Shown here: in pieces, positions 28,669 to 39,074 of the stretch | Position numbering within the stretch: position 1 is the stretch's first letter | Layout: each line of letters starts with the position of its first letter | Source of the DNA: Roseithermus sacchariphilus | Lineage (GTDB): Bacteria > Bacteroidota > Rhodothermia > Rhodothermales > MEBIC09517 | Length of the DNA stretch: 64,000 nucleotides | NCBI GenBank assembly: GCA_003285105.1 | Contig: CP030158.1 | Span: 2,270,501 to 2,334,500, forward strand | Reading direction: 5' to 3' | The notes under the pieces: model-generated | Databases searched by the model: none | Told to the model about the DNA's origin: nothing | The model's input: the letters and a program-made list of their open reading frames with translations, nothing else | Translations under genes and position numbers: made by a program

Positions 28669-28718
28669 ACAGGGACGTTGAAATGCGCTACGGGGCGGTG
28701 TGGGCCGCCCGGTGGTCG

Positions 28719-29552
28719 TCACAGCAGCAGCCGCTCCTTGAGTTGTCTGGAGCGCTCACGGCTGGCGATGACTTCGTGCCCGCCGGTCATCGCCAGCTTG
28801 TAGCGGCCGCTGAACCAGGCGATGAGCTCGCGGATGTGTTCGAGCCGCACGAGGGCCGAGCGGTGGACCCGCATGAAGTCCTGCGGGGAGAGGTTGGCCT
28901 CCAGCTGATCCAGCGTGTAGTTGACCACGTGCGGCCGCAGGTGCGCTTTGCCGCCCGGCATGTCTTCGTCGAGCACGTAGACGCGGGTGATGCCGTCCTG
29001 AATCTCGGCGGAGACGACGCGTTCGACGGGGACGACGAGGATGCGGTCGCGCACGGGGATGGAGAGCTGGCGGAGGTAGTCCGGCGGGGCGGCTTCGGCC
29101 GGGCGGGTTCGCTGCTGCTGGGCCTCGACCCAGTCGAGCAGTTGCGCCAGGCGCTCGTCGGTATCCGGGCGGGCGGCCGGGGTGCGGTGCAGCCGCTCGG
29201 CCCGGCCGACGGCGTCCTCGAGGCGTGCGCGGGAGACGGGTTTGAGCAGGTAGTCGATGGCGTTGGCTTCGAAGGCACGCACGGCGTAGTCGTCGTACGC
29301 GGTGGTGAAGACGACGACCGGCCGCCGGGTCGGTTCGAGGCGTTCGAGCACCTCGAACCCGTCGAGCCCCGGCATGCGAATGTCCAGGAAGAGCAGGTCG
29401 ATGGGCTGCTCGCGGAGGCGTTCCAGGGTGTCCACGCCGTCGCCGGCTTCGGCGGCGACGGTGAGGCGGCCGGCGTCCTCCATCGGTTTGAGCAGCCGCC
29501 GGAGGCGTTTGCGGGCGGGGGGTTCGTCGTCGGCGATCAGGACGTGCAGCAT
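28719..29552 (-). CDS. LytTR-family response regulator
   Basis: 277 aa. The receiver domain (1-120) has the acidic pocket in VLIADDE, phospho-acceptor Asp57 (FLDIRMPG), the Thr in VVFTTAYDDYAVRAF and the Lys in YLLKPV. The LytTR DNA-binding domain covers about 165-277 (RDRILVVPVERVVSAEIQDG, FMRVHRSALVRLEHIREL, LAMTGGHEVIASRERSRQLKERLLL). Such regulators bind direct repeats upstream of target operons. It follows its cognate kinase by 61 nt. The ATG at 29552 starts directly at the receiver fold; a longer reading upstream lacks homology. Confidence 0.93.
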   Translation of the reverse strand: MLHVLIADDEPPARKRLRRLLKPMEDAGRLTVAAEAGDGVDTLERLREQPIDLLFLDIRMPGLDGFEVLERLEPTRRPVVVFTTAYDDYAVRAFEANAIDYLLKPVSRARLEDAVGRAERLHRTPAARPDTDERLAQLLDWVEAQQQRTRPAEAAPPDYLRQLSIPVRDRILVVPVERVVSAEIQDGITRVYVLDEDMPGGKAHLRPHVVNYTLDQLEANLSPQDFMRVHRSALVRLEHIRELIAWFSGRYKLAMTGGHEVIASRERSRQLKERLLL

Positions 29553-29613
29553 GGCGTTCGCACCGGGAGCAAGGTGGGCCGGGGCGGTTGAACGGGGCGA
29601 CCCGCGTCGGGGT

Positions 29614-32199
29614 TCAGGAGGGGGCGGAGAGGGGGAGGCCTTCCTGCAGGCCATCCCCGGCGGGCAGCCCGGCCCGGGCGGGCGGCAGGAGGAGCGTGGC
29701 GGTGGTGCCGGCCTCCGGTGCGCTCTCGACGCGGAGCAGGTCGGTGCGGCCGTAGAGCCGTTCCAGGCGGTCGGCCACGTTGTTCAGCCCCAGGCCGAAG
29801 AAGGGGGCCTTGCCGATGGCCGGGCCGGGCTGCTCGAACAGGGCCGGGATGCCGGCGCCGGTGTCGCGCACCGTCACCTCGGCCAGCCCGTCGTCCCGGA
29901 GCCGGGCGGTCAGCTCCAGCCGGCCGGGCCGGCGCTGCTGTTCGAGGCCGTGCTTGACGGCGTTCTCCACGAGGGTCTGCACGGCAAAGGCGGGCACCGG
30001 ATGCGCCCGCAGCGCCGGGTCCAGCCGGCGCTCCACCTGCAGCCGATCGCCGAAGCGGGCCTGCTCGATCTGCAGGTAGTGGGTCACCAGGGCAAACTCG
30101 TCTTCCAGCGAGACGAAGGAGCGGCTGCCGGTCTGCAGGATGTGGCGGAAGATGGCCGCCAGGTGTTCGACGATCTCCTCGGCCTGCTCCGGGTGTTCCT
30201 CGATGAAGGCGATGATGGTGTTGAGCGCGTTGAACAGGAAGTGCGGGTTGATCTGCGCCCGGAGGGCGACGAGCTGCGCCTCGGCGCTCTGCCGCACGAG
30301 CGCCTTCTCGCGCTCGACCAGGGCGAGGCGTTCCATGGCCAGCACCAGTTGCCCGGCCAGCGCCCGCAGCATGTCCAGGTCCTCCAGGTTATAGACGCTG
30401 CGCCGCGGCCGCCGCGGGCCCAGCAGGATCACTCCGATGGGCGCGCCGTCCCCCATGATGGGGATGGCCAGGGCGGCGCCGCGCTCCTCCAGCAGCCGGG
30501 CCAGGGAAGCCGGCAGGGTGCTCTCGTTCAGTTCGGGGTTGCGGGACCACAGGCGCCCCTCGCGGGCCATGTGCGGCCAGATGAGCGAGACGACGCGCTC
30601 GGTCAGGTACGGCGGTTCGGGATGGTACCGGCTGGCCAGCCAGGTGTCCGGCGCATCGGGCGGGTGTACGTACAGCACCCCGGAGCGCACGCGGAAGACG
30701 CTGCCGATAACGTGCATCGTCTGGTGGATGAGGGTATGCTGATCCACGAGGGTGCGCATCTGCTCCTGGAACCGCGTCAGCTGCTTGCGGGCGCGCTGCC
30801 GTTCCGAGGCGAGGAACGTCGCGGCCAGTCCCCGCATCCGGCGTGCCAGCCGCTCGAAGAGCAACAGTAGCCCCACCACGTAGAGGCCGGCAACCACGTG
30901 GTTGGACAACCCCAGCATCGGGCTGTATTCCTCGATCACGGCCATGCCGCCCACCACGGCGAAGAACAACAGCCCCAGCACGGTGACGTACGTCACGGCC
31001 CGGCTCAGCACCTGGTCGACCTTGCCCAGCTTCAGCGTCGAGAGGGAGACGAGCGTGATCGGGGCAATGGAGAGCAACTGTCCGCCGACGATCAGCCAGC
31101 CGGCAGCCGTGTCTCCCACGCGGTCGGCGAAGAAGGGCATCGTCCCCGGTACGGCCAGCGCGGCGCCCAGGGCGATGAGCAGCGTCAGCCCGCTGCCGAC
31201 CCGGCCCCAGCCGCCCACGTGTTCCTCCGCCTCGTGCCGTTGCAGCAGGTAATAGATCAGCACCACCGCCGCCGCCACGGCGATGTAGCAGCAGACGTAG
31301 AACAGCGTCGGCTCGATCAGAGCGATCAGGGTGATCGGCCCGACGCTGCCGCGCACCGTCACCAGCAGCGCCAGCCCCGCCAGCACGACCGTCGGCAGGT
31401 AGATCAGCATGTGCGGGTGCCACGAGATGGCCGGACGCAGCAGCCGCGTGTCGATCATCACCTTGCGCAACAGCAGCGCCGGAAACCCGATCCACCCGAC
31501 GAGCCCGAGCAGCGTGAGCCCGCGGAACAGCACCTCGTAGGGCGTGCCGGCCGCCGGCGGTCCGGCACACTCCACCAGCAGCAGCCGCAGCATGTTGCCC
31601 ACGATCCAGAGCGAAGAGGTGACGATGAGCAGCAGCGAGAAGCGGGCCTTGCGGCTGCGCAACGCCAGCGGCCCGGCGATCACCAGGCCGAGCACGTGCA
31701 GGAACGCCCCCAGCGTGAAGCCCCAGAGCGAAAACCGCCACAGCGCGTCCGACAGCGGATAGAGGAAGGTGGGATAGGACGTCAGCGTGGCGCTGGTCGT
31801 CAGCGTCTGGTCCCCGCGCAGCAGGAAGTAGACGACCGTGTGGCCGGGGCCGACCCCGTCGATGGCGCGTTTGAGGTCGTCGGCGTTGAAATACTGCTGG
31901 CCGTCCAGCATGAAGAGCCGGTCCCCGGCCCGGATGCCGGCGCGGTCGCCCGGTCCGCCGGGGAAGACGTAGCCCGCCACGATGTTGCCGTCGTCATCCT
32001 GCCACACCACCCAGTCGTAGCCGGGCACGCGCGCGTCGAGGTCTTCCCCGTCGAGCAGGCGGGCGACCTCCACCCAGTCGGCAATGCGATGGCCGAGGGG
32101 GAGCAGCGCCACGAAGGGCAGGATCCCGATGAGGGCCAGCGCCAGGAGGCGGAAGGCACGGGGGCTATGGGGCGCGAAGGCGGGCACGGCAGCGTGCAA
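29614..32199 (-). CDS. LytS-type sensor histidine kinase with extracytoplasmic PDZ domain and GAF domain
   Basis: 861 aa. One membrane helix (about 15-35) is followed by a PDZ domain outside the membrane (about 60-135: VFPGGPGDRAGIRAGDRLFMLDG). Then come several hydrophobic helices (about 150-460), a GAF-like domain (about 490-620: RVRSGVLYVHP ... LAIPIMGDGAPIGVILLG), the His_kinase box (QINPHFLFNALN, about residue 640) and an HATPase domain (VENAVKHGLEQQ, DTGAGIP, GLGLNNV). It phosphorylates the downstream LytTR regulator. The PDZ domain suggests sensing of protein C-termini, for example misfolded envelope or T9SS proteins; that is inference. Confidence 0.92.
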   Translation of the reverse strand: MHAAVPAFAPHSPRAFRLLALALIGILPFVALLPLGHRIADWVEVARLLDGEDLDARVPGYDWVVWQDDDGNIVAGYVFPGGPGDRAGIRAGDRLFMLDGQQYFNADDLKRAIDGVGPGHTVVYFLLRGDQTLTTSATLTSYPTFLYPLSDALWRFSLWGFTLGAFLHVLGLVIAGPLALRSRKARFSLLLIVTSSLWIVGNMLRLLLVECAGPPAAGTPYEVLFRGLTLLGLVGWIGFPALLLRKVMIDTRLLRPAISWHPHMLIYLPTVVLAGLALLVTVRGSVGPITLIALIEPTLFYVCCYIAVAAAVVLIYYLLQRHEAEEHVGGWGRVGSGLTLLIALGAALAVPGTMPFFADRVGDTAAGWLIVGGQLLSIAPITLVSLSTLKLGKVDQVLSRAVTYVTVLGLLFFAVVGGMAVIEEYSPMLGLSNHVVAGLYVVGLLLLFERLARRMRGLAATFLASERQRARKQLTRFQEQMRTLVDQHTLIHQTMHVIGSVFRVRSGVLYVHPPDAPDTWLASRYHPEPPYLTERVVSLIWPHMAREGRLWSRNPELNESTLPASLARLLEERGAALAIPIMGDGAPIGVILLGPRRPRRSVYNLEDLDMLRALAGQLVLAMERLALVEREKALVRQSAEAQLVALRAQINPHFLFNALNTIIAFIEEHPEQAEEIVEHLAAIFRHILQTGSRSFVSLEDEFALVTHYLQIEQARFGDRLQVERRLDPALRAHPVPAFAVQTLVENAVKHGLEQQRRPGRLELTARLRDDGLAEVTVRDTGAGIPALFEQPGPAIGKAPFFGLGLNNVADRLERLYGRTDLLRVESAPEAGTTATLLLPPARAGLPAGDGLQEGLPLSAPS

Positions 32200-32536
32200 T
32201 CAGGGAGCGCGGAGGCGGCCCCGCCGGTGCGGCCGGGTGCCGCCAGTGCGGTCGGGTGCCGCCGGTGGGGGATACCTCCTAGCTAGGGGGCGAGATGGCC
32301 CCTGTCAAGAAAAAGCCGGGTCAGGCGCCGCGGGGTCCGTCCGGGTCGTACAGAACCGGTGTTGAGTGGATGATACCCGATGCCCCGGCATTGTTTCCGC
32401 CGCCGCGTAGGCCTGCGCGGATCATCTCGCCCGCGCAGGCATAGCCCAGAGCGCTCGTGGGGTCGCCGTCGAGGCCGCCGCCCGAACGGCTCCGCGTCCG
32501 TCCTCACCCCCCTGCGTCTCACCGCCTCGCCCTCCC
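32200..32536. other. Divergent intergenic region between the kinase and tatD
   Basis: 337 bp. It contains the candidate kinase promoter (32278-32308) and, in the kinase leader, two imperfect copies of a 19-bp GC-rich repeat starting near 32227 and 32246 (GTGCGGCCGGGTGCCGCC and a one-base variant). I see no clear tatD promoter, RNA gene or coding stretch. Confidence 0.5.
32278..32308 (-). promoter_or_regulatory. Candidate promoter of the kinase-LytTR operon
   Basis: On the minus strand a perfect TTGACA (32308-32303), a 17-bp spacer and TAGCTA (32285-32280) lie about 80 nt before the kinase start at 32199. Confidence 0.5.
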
Positions 32537-33361
32537 ATGCTCATCGACACGCACGCCCACATCTACCTGCACCGCTTCGAGGACGACTTCGACGCCATGC
32601 TGGCGCGGGCCCGCGAGGCCGGCGTCGAGGCGATCGTCATGCCGGCCATCGACGTGGCCTCCATCCGCCGGGCGCTGGCGCTCAGCGCAGCGTATCCCTC
32701 ACTCTTCGTCATGGCCGCGCTGCATCCCTCCGAAACGAAAGACGCCACGGACGCCGACTTCGAGGCGGTGGCGGCGAGCTGCGACGAGCCGCGCGTCGTG
32801 GCCGTCGGCGAGAGCGGCCTCGACTACTACTGGGACCGCTCCTTCGATGCCGTCCAGCACGACTTCCTGCGCCGCCACGCCCGGCTGGCCATGGAGCGCG
32901 ACCTCCCGCTGATCCTCCACAGCCGCGACAAGCCGGGGCGCGAGGAGGTCTTCGAAGACCTCGTCCGGATCCTGCAGGAAGAGCGCCGGGCCCACCCGCA
33001 GGGCCACCGGCTCCGCGGCATCTTCCACTGCTTCGGCGGCCCCCCGTGGCTGGCCGAGGCCGCCGCGTCCCTGAACTTCCTCGTCGGCCTCGGCGGGACG
33101 CTGACGTTCAAGAACAGCGGCGTCGATGCGGTCGTGCGCGAGGTGCCGATGGAGCAGATCGTGCTCGAGACGGACGCGCCGTATCTGGCGCCGGTCCCGC
33201 ACCGGGGCAGGCGCAACGAGCCGGCGTACGTCCGCCTCGTCGCCGAGAAGCTGGCCGAGGTGAAGGGGCTGTCCGTCGAGGAGGTCGCGCGCATCACGAC
33301 GGCGAACGCCCGGCGGCTGTTCGGCCTGCCGGACGGCGCGCCCCGGCCGTCGGCCGCCTGA
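32537..33361 (+). CDS. TatD-family metal-dependent DNase/hydrolase
   Basis: 274 aa. All TatD marks are present: DTHAHIYLHRF (metal-binding DxHxH), VVAVGESGLDYYWDRS (Glu metal ligand), ILHSRDKPG (His), GIFHCFGG (His), and the final LETDAPYLAPVPHRGRRNEPAYV with the catalytic Asp. TatD enzymes are 3'-5' exonucleases or broader hydrolases using two metal ions. Length is normal for the family. It is followed by a minisatellite array instead of a gene. Confidence 0.95.
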   Translation: MLIDTHAHIYLHRFEDDFDAMLARAREAGVEAIVMPAIDVASIRRALALSAAYPSLFVMAALHPSETKDATDADFEAVAASCDEPRVVAVGESGLDYYWDRSFDAVQHDFLRRHARLAMERDLPLILHSRDKPGREEVFEDLVRILQEERRAHPQGHRLRGIFHCFGGPPWLAEAAASLNFLVGLGGTLTFKNSGVDAVVREVPMEQIVLETDAPYLAPVPHRGRRNEPAYVRLVAEKLAEVKGLSVEEVARITTANARRLFGLPDGAPRPSAA

Positions 33362-33410
33362 GCATGGGGCCGGTACGGCACGGAACGGCGATCCGTAGAG
33401 CTGAGAGCGG

Positions 33411-33624
33411 CGGGCTGCCGGCTACGGGCTGCCGGCTACGGGCTGCCGGCTACGGGCTGCCGGCTACGGGCTGCCGGCTACGGGCTGCCGGCTACGGGCT
33501 GCCGGCTACGGGCTGCCGGCTACGGGCTGCCGGCTACGGGCTGCCGGCTACGGGCTGCCGGCTACGGGCTGCCGGCTACGGGCTACGGGCTGAAAGCTGA
33601 AAGCTGAAAGCTGACCGCTGACGG
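33411..33624. repeat. 14-bp minisatellite (12 perfect copies) running into heptamer repeats
   Basis: The unit CGGGCTGCCGGCTA is repeated 12 times without change from 33411 to 33578. A partial copy follows, then 7-bp units CTGAAAG x3 (33590-33610), CTGACCG (33611) and CTGACGG (33618). The 14-bp unit can be read as two heptamers. Identical copies and no unique spacers rule out a CRISPR array; the perfect identity indicates recent expansion by slippage. Confidence 0.95.
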
Positions 33625-33629
33625 CCATA

Positions 33630-33815
33630 CAGGGGGAAGTCCCCGAAGGGGGAAGGGGGTCATGACCGCCGCACCGCTGCCATCGCCCGGAGGACTACCC
33701 CTCCGCCGCTCCGCGACACCTCCCCTTCGCAAGGGGAGGATCTGGATGGCGCCCTCGGATCGGGCCACGCCCTTCCCCCTGGCCGCAGGCCATGCAGGGG
33801 GAAGTCCCCGAAGGG
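33630..33815. repeat. REP-like palindromic intergenic repeats
   Basis: A 21-bp sequence beginning CAGGGGGAAGTCCCC occurs at 33630-33650 and again at 33795-33815. Between them a perfect palindrome (CCTCCCCTT / AAGGGGAGG, 33719-33739) and a second hairpin (33772-33781 with 33795-33804) are present. The stretch between 33362 and the IS element therefore consists of repeats and shows no coding signal. Confidence 0.7.
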
Positions 33816-33823
33816 AGGTATTA

Positions 33824-35311
33824 TCGAAAGTTGTGGATGAGCAGGCGGCCTGGCCGTCGCTGCAGAACACAAAAAGGCGTATCCTGATTGCGGCTAACAT
33901 CAACCGCCCCGATGGGGCACAACCAGGACACGCCTTATGCACAACCAAGCTACTGTTCTTTCGCTTAAGAAGGAAGAGGCCCGTACGCAGGAAGAGGCCC
34001 GTACGCAGGAAGAGGCCCGTACGCAGGAAGACGCGCAGGAAGACGCCCGGTCGGTTCTCGACGAGATCGTGCGCCGAGGTGCCCAGCAACTGCTGCAGAA
34101 GGCCATTGAAGACGAGGTAGCAGCCTACATTGAGCGCCACCGTGATCAGCGCGATGAGCATGGCCACCGCCTCGTCGTACGCAACGGTCGCCAGCCGGCT
34201 CGTGAGATCGTCACGGGTGCCGGACCGCTTGTCATTGAGCGGCCGCGGGTCCACGATCGCCGGGAAGGGCACCACTTCACCAGCTCGATTTTGCCTCGCT
34301 ATCTGCGACGTAGTCCCTCGCTCGATGCGCTGATCCCGGTGCTCTACCTCAAAGGGGTCTCGACGGGAGACTTCAGCGAAGCGCTCACGGCCATACTCGG
34401 CGAAGGGGCCTCGGGACTCTCGCCGACCAACATCGTCCGGTTGAAAGAGGCCTGGCAGGCCGAGTTCGAGGCCTGGAGCCGGCGCGACCTGTCGCAGAAG
34501 CACTACGTCTACCTCTGGGCGGACGGCATCTACTTCAACGTGCGCCTGACACCCGAGCGACCTTGTATGCTGGTCTTGATGGGCGCAACCGCCGACGGTC
34601 GCAAGGAACTGGTAGGGTTGCTCGATGGCGAGCGAGAAAGCAAGCTCTCCTGGAAGGAGATGTTGCTCGACTTGAAGCGGCGTGGGCTCAGGAAAGCGCC
34701 TCTGCTGGCCATCGCAGACGGCGCCCTTGGCTTCTGGCCGGCTCTCGAGGAGGTCTTCCCGAGTACACGCCATCAGCGGTGCTGGGTACACAAGACGGCC
34801 AACGTGCTCGACAAGATGCCCAAGTCGCTCCAGGGCGTAGCCAAGCAGAAGCTGAAGGCGATCTACCAGGCGCCCACGCGCCGTGAGGCCCACGCGCCGT
34901 GAGGCCCTCGAGGCGCTCGATGACTTCGAGGCGCTCTACGGCGACCGGTACGCGAAGGCCGTCGCGTGCCTGCGCAAGGATCAAGACGTGCTGCTGACCT
35001 TCTACGACTTCCCTGCGGCACACTGGAAGCATCTGCGGACGACGAACCCGATCGAATCGACCTTCGCAACAGTGCGGCACCGTACCAGGCAGACGAAGGG
35101 CTGCGGATCCAGAGCAGCAGCCCTGTCGATGGTCTACAAGTTGGTGCGAGAAGCCGAAAAGCACTGGCACCGACTAGACGGCTACAAGACGATTATGATG
35201 ATCCTTCACGGAGTGACCTTCGTCGATGGCGAACCAATTGATGCCGCCAGACAGGCCGCTTGAACCGAGCAACAGGATGCGCTACCTGAAGGCCTCATCC
35301 ACAACATTTGA
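33824..35311 (+). mobile_element. IS256-family insertion sequence (defective)
   Basis: About 1.49 kb. The ends carry an inverted repeat whose core, GTTGTGGATGAG, lies at 33830-33841 and in reverse complement at 35294-35305. Weaker matches extend a further 6 bp outwards (TCGAAA against TCAAAT). It contains one transposase gene, now frameshifted. The exact ends and target duplication could not be fixed; no clear 8-9 bp direct repeat is visible. Heptamer repeats lie on both sides, so it inserted into or beside a repeat-rich spacer. Confidence 0.8.
33937..35263 (+). pseudogene. IS256-family (Transposase_mut) transposase, frameshifted by a 16-bp tandem duplication
   Basis: The first frame (33937-34902) holds the N-terminal part with catalytic Asp residues in YLWADGIYFNVRL and AIADGALGFW plus the RCWVHKTANVL motif. 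The second frame (to 35263) holds the catalytic Glu in TTNPIESTFATVRHRT and the C-terminus. The break is explained by the 16-bp unit CACGCGCCGTGAGGCC present twice at 34875-34890 and 34891-34906; removing one copy rejoins APTRREALEALDDFEALYGD in one frame. Near the N-terminus three 18-bp repeats (33973-34026) encode EEARTQ x3. The element is probably immobile unless a full copy acts in trans. Confidence 0.9.
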
Positions 35312-35325
35312 CTATATCTCGACGG

Positions 35326-35360
35326 CTGACCGCTGACGGCTGACCGCTGACGGCTGACCG
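35326..35360. repeat. Heptamer array CTGACCG/CTGACGG
   Basis: Five 7-bp units alternate CTGACCG and CTGACGG from 35326 to 35360, just outside the right end of the IS. The same two units close the array on its left side (33611-33624), suggesting one original array now split by, or bordering, the insertion. Confidence 0.8.
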
Positions 35361-35374
35361 CGTCGAAAACAGGC

Positions 35375-35421
35375 GCGCCCTTCTCCCCCCGGGGAAGGAT
35401 CCCGCAGGGGGAGAAGGGCGC
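35375..35421. repeat. Long inverted repeat downstream of dnaK
   Basis: Arms 35375-35389 and 35407-35421 pair perfectly over 15 bp with a 17-nt loop. It lies about 80 nt beyond the dnaK stop. There is no T run on either strand, so it is more likely a REP-like element than a classical terminator, although it could block transcription or 3' exonucleases. Confidence 0.6.
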
Positions 35422-35499
35422 CATCATCCAGGTCGGGGGCCTGCCACGAAGCGAACGAGTGCTCCGTGGCGGCTTCGTCGACTACGGCGCGAGCGCCGG

Positions 35500-37689
<2,190 letters not shown>

Positions 37690-37790
37690 TCAGAGGAATC
37701 CCGTTGAAGAGTAGCCCGGTGGCGAGCCGACCGGGGAGCATCCATGGAGCCCCGGTGGTATATTTCATCGCTCATCCTTCCACTGGCGCC

Positions 37791-38384
37791 ATGATCCGGT
37801 ACGTCCCGAATGCTCTGACGATTGCGCGCATCCTGCTGACGCCGGTGCTGCTGCTCCTGCTGTGGACCAACACGCTGGCGACGCTGGCGAGCGCGCTCGT
37901 CCTGTTCATCCTGGCCTCCATCTCGGACTACTGGGATGGCCGGCTGGCGCGGACCTATCAGGTGCGCACGCGCCTGGGGCAGTTCCTGGACCCGTTTGCG
38001 GACAAGGTCCTGGTACTGGGGACGTTCGCCACGCTCTCGGTCATGGAGCCGCAGATCGTGCCGTGGTGGGCCGTGCTTCTGATCGCCCTGCGGGACGTCG
38101 GGGTGACGGCTCTGCGTTCCTGGGCGGAGTCGCACGGACGCACCCTGCGTACCCTCTCAGCCGCGAAGTGGAAGACGACGTTTCAGCTCGTCTTCCTCAT
38201 CGGGATGCTGCTGGCGCTGACCCTGACCAAGATCCCCGGCTTCATCGGCTCCGCCGCCGTCCGGGTGCTGGAGAGCGGCTTCCCGTTCGCGTTGCTGCTC
38301 GTCGTGGTGGGGGTGACGGTGGGGACCGGGCTGCTCTACGCGTTTCGTCTCGAATACACCGCTGATACCGACCTGGATGGCTGA
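37791..38384 (+). CDS. pgsA: CDP-diacylglycerol-glycerol-3-phosphate 3-phosphatidyltransferase
   Basis: 197 aa, an integral membrane protein with several hydrophobic helices. The CDP-alcohol phosphotransferase motif DGx2ARx8Gx3Dx3D is complete at about 49-71 ([20 protein letters not shown]). The start [14 protein letters not shown] is typical of PgsA. It makes phosphatidylglycerophosphate from CDP-diacylglycerol and glycerol-3-phosphate at the inner membrane, the first committed step to phosphatidylglycerol. Its last 8 bases overlap pyrE, so the two are probably translated together. Confidence 0.93.
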   Translation: MIRYVPNALTIARILLTPVLLLLLWTNTLATLASALVLFILASISDYWDGRLARTYQVRTRLGQFLDPFADKVLVLGTFATLSVMEPQIVPWWAVLLIALRDVGVTALRSWAESHGRTLRTLSAAKWKTTFQLVFLIGMLLALTLTKIPGFIGSAAVRVLESGFPFALLLVVVGVTVGTGLLYAFRLEYTADTDLDG

Positions 38385-39030
38385 CGCTCCCGTCGCTGAC
38401 GACCGCCGCCTCGCGGCCGACCTGCTGGCGATCGACGCCGTGACGCTGGCGCCGGACCGCCCCTTCACCTGGGCTTCCGGGCGCAAAGCCCCCATCTACT
38501 GCGACAACCGCCTGACCCTGGCCCACCCTGCCGTCCGTCGTCGCATCCGCGACGGCTTCGTGGCGCTCCTGCAGGCGCATGCGCTGACGCCGGACGTCAT
38601 CGCCGGCACGGCGACGGCGGGCATCCCCCACGCGGCCTGGCTCGCCGAGCGGCTGGATCTGCCGATGGTCTACGTCCGCTCGCAGCCGAAGGCGCACGGC
38701 CGCCGCAACCAGATCGAAGGGCGGCTGGAACCGGGCCAGCGGGTCGTGCTGATCGAGGATCTGATCTCGACCGGCGGCTCGTCGTTGGAGGCCGTGGCCG
38801 CCTTGCGCGAGGCCGGGGCGGAGGTGCTGGCGGTGCTGGGCATTTTCACCTACGGCTTTCCGGCCGCCGCCGCCGCCTTCGAAGCCGCCGGGGTGCCGCT
38901 CTACACGCTGACCTCGTACCCCACGCTGGTGGAGGTGGCCGCCGAGGCCGGCACGTTCGATGCCGCGGCGCTGGCCGCGCTGCGATCCTGGCAGCAGGAT
39001 CCCGTCGGCTGGTCCGAGGCCCGCTCCTGA
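38377..39030 (+). CDS. pyrE: Orotate phosphoribosyltransferase
   Basis: 217 aa. The PRPP-binding loop [14 protein letters not shown] (about 126-139), the substrate motif [16 protein letters not shown] (about 30-45) and the catalytic-loop [11 protein letters not shown] (about 106-116) are intact. It converts orotate and PRPP to orotidine monophosphate in pyrimidine synthesis. It overlaps pgsA by 8 bp, and cinA follows after 44 bp. Confidence 0.96.
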   Translation: MADAPVADDRRLAADLLAIDAVTLAPDRPFTWASGRKAPIYCDNRLTLAHPAVRRRIRDGFVALLQAHALTPDVIAGTATAGIPHAAWLAERLDLPMVYVRSQPKAHGRRNQIEGRLEPGQRVVLIEDLISTGGSSLEAVAALREAGAEVLAVLGIFTYGFPAAAAAFEAAGVPLYTLTSYPTLVEVAAEAGTFDAAALAALRSWQQDPVGWSEARS

Positions 39031-39074
39031 GCCGGCCCGCCTCCCGTTGTACCCACCCGAAGCCGTTCCCCCAC

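Noticed and set aside
33411-33578. Possible CRISPR array.
   Set aside because: Units are 14 bp, directly adjacent and identical, with no variable spacers and no cas genes nearby.
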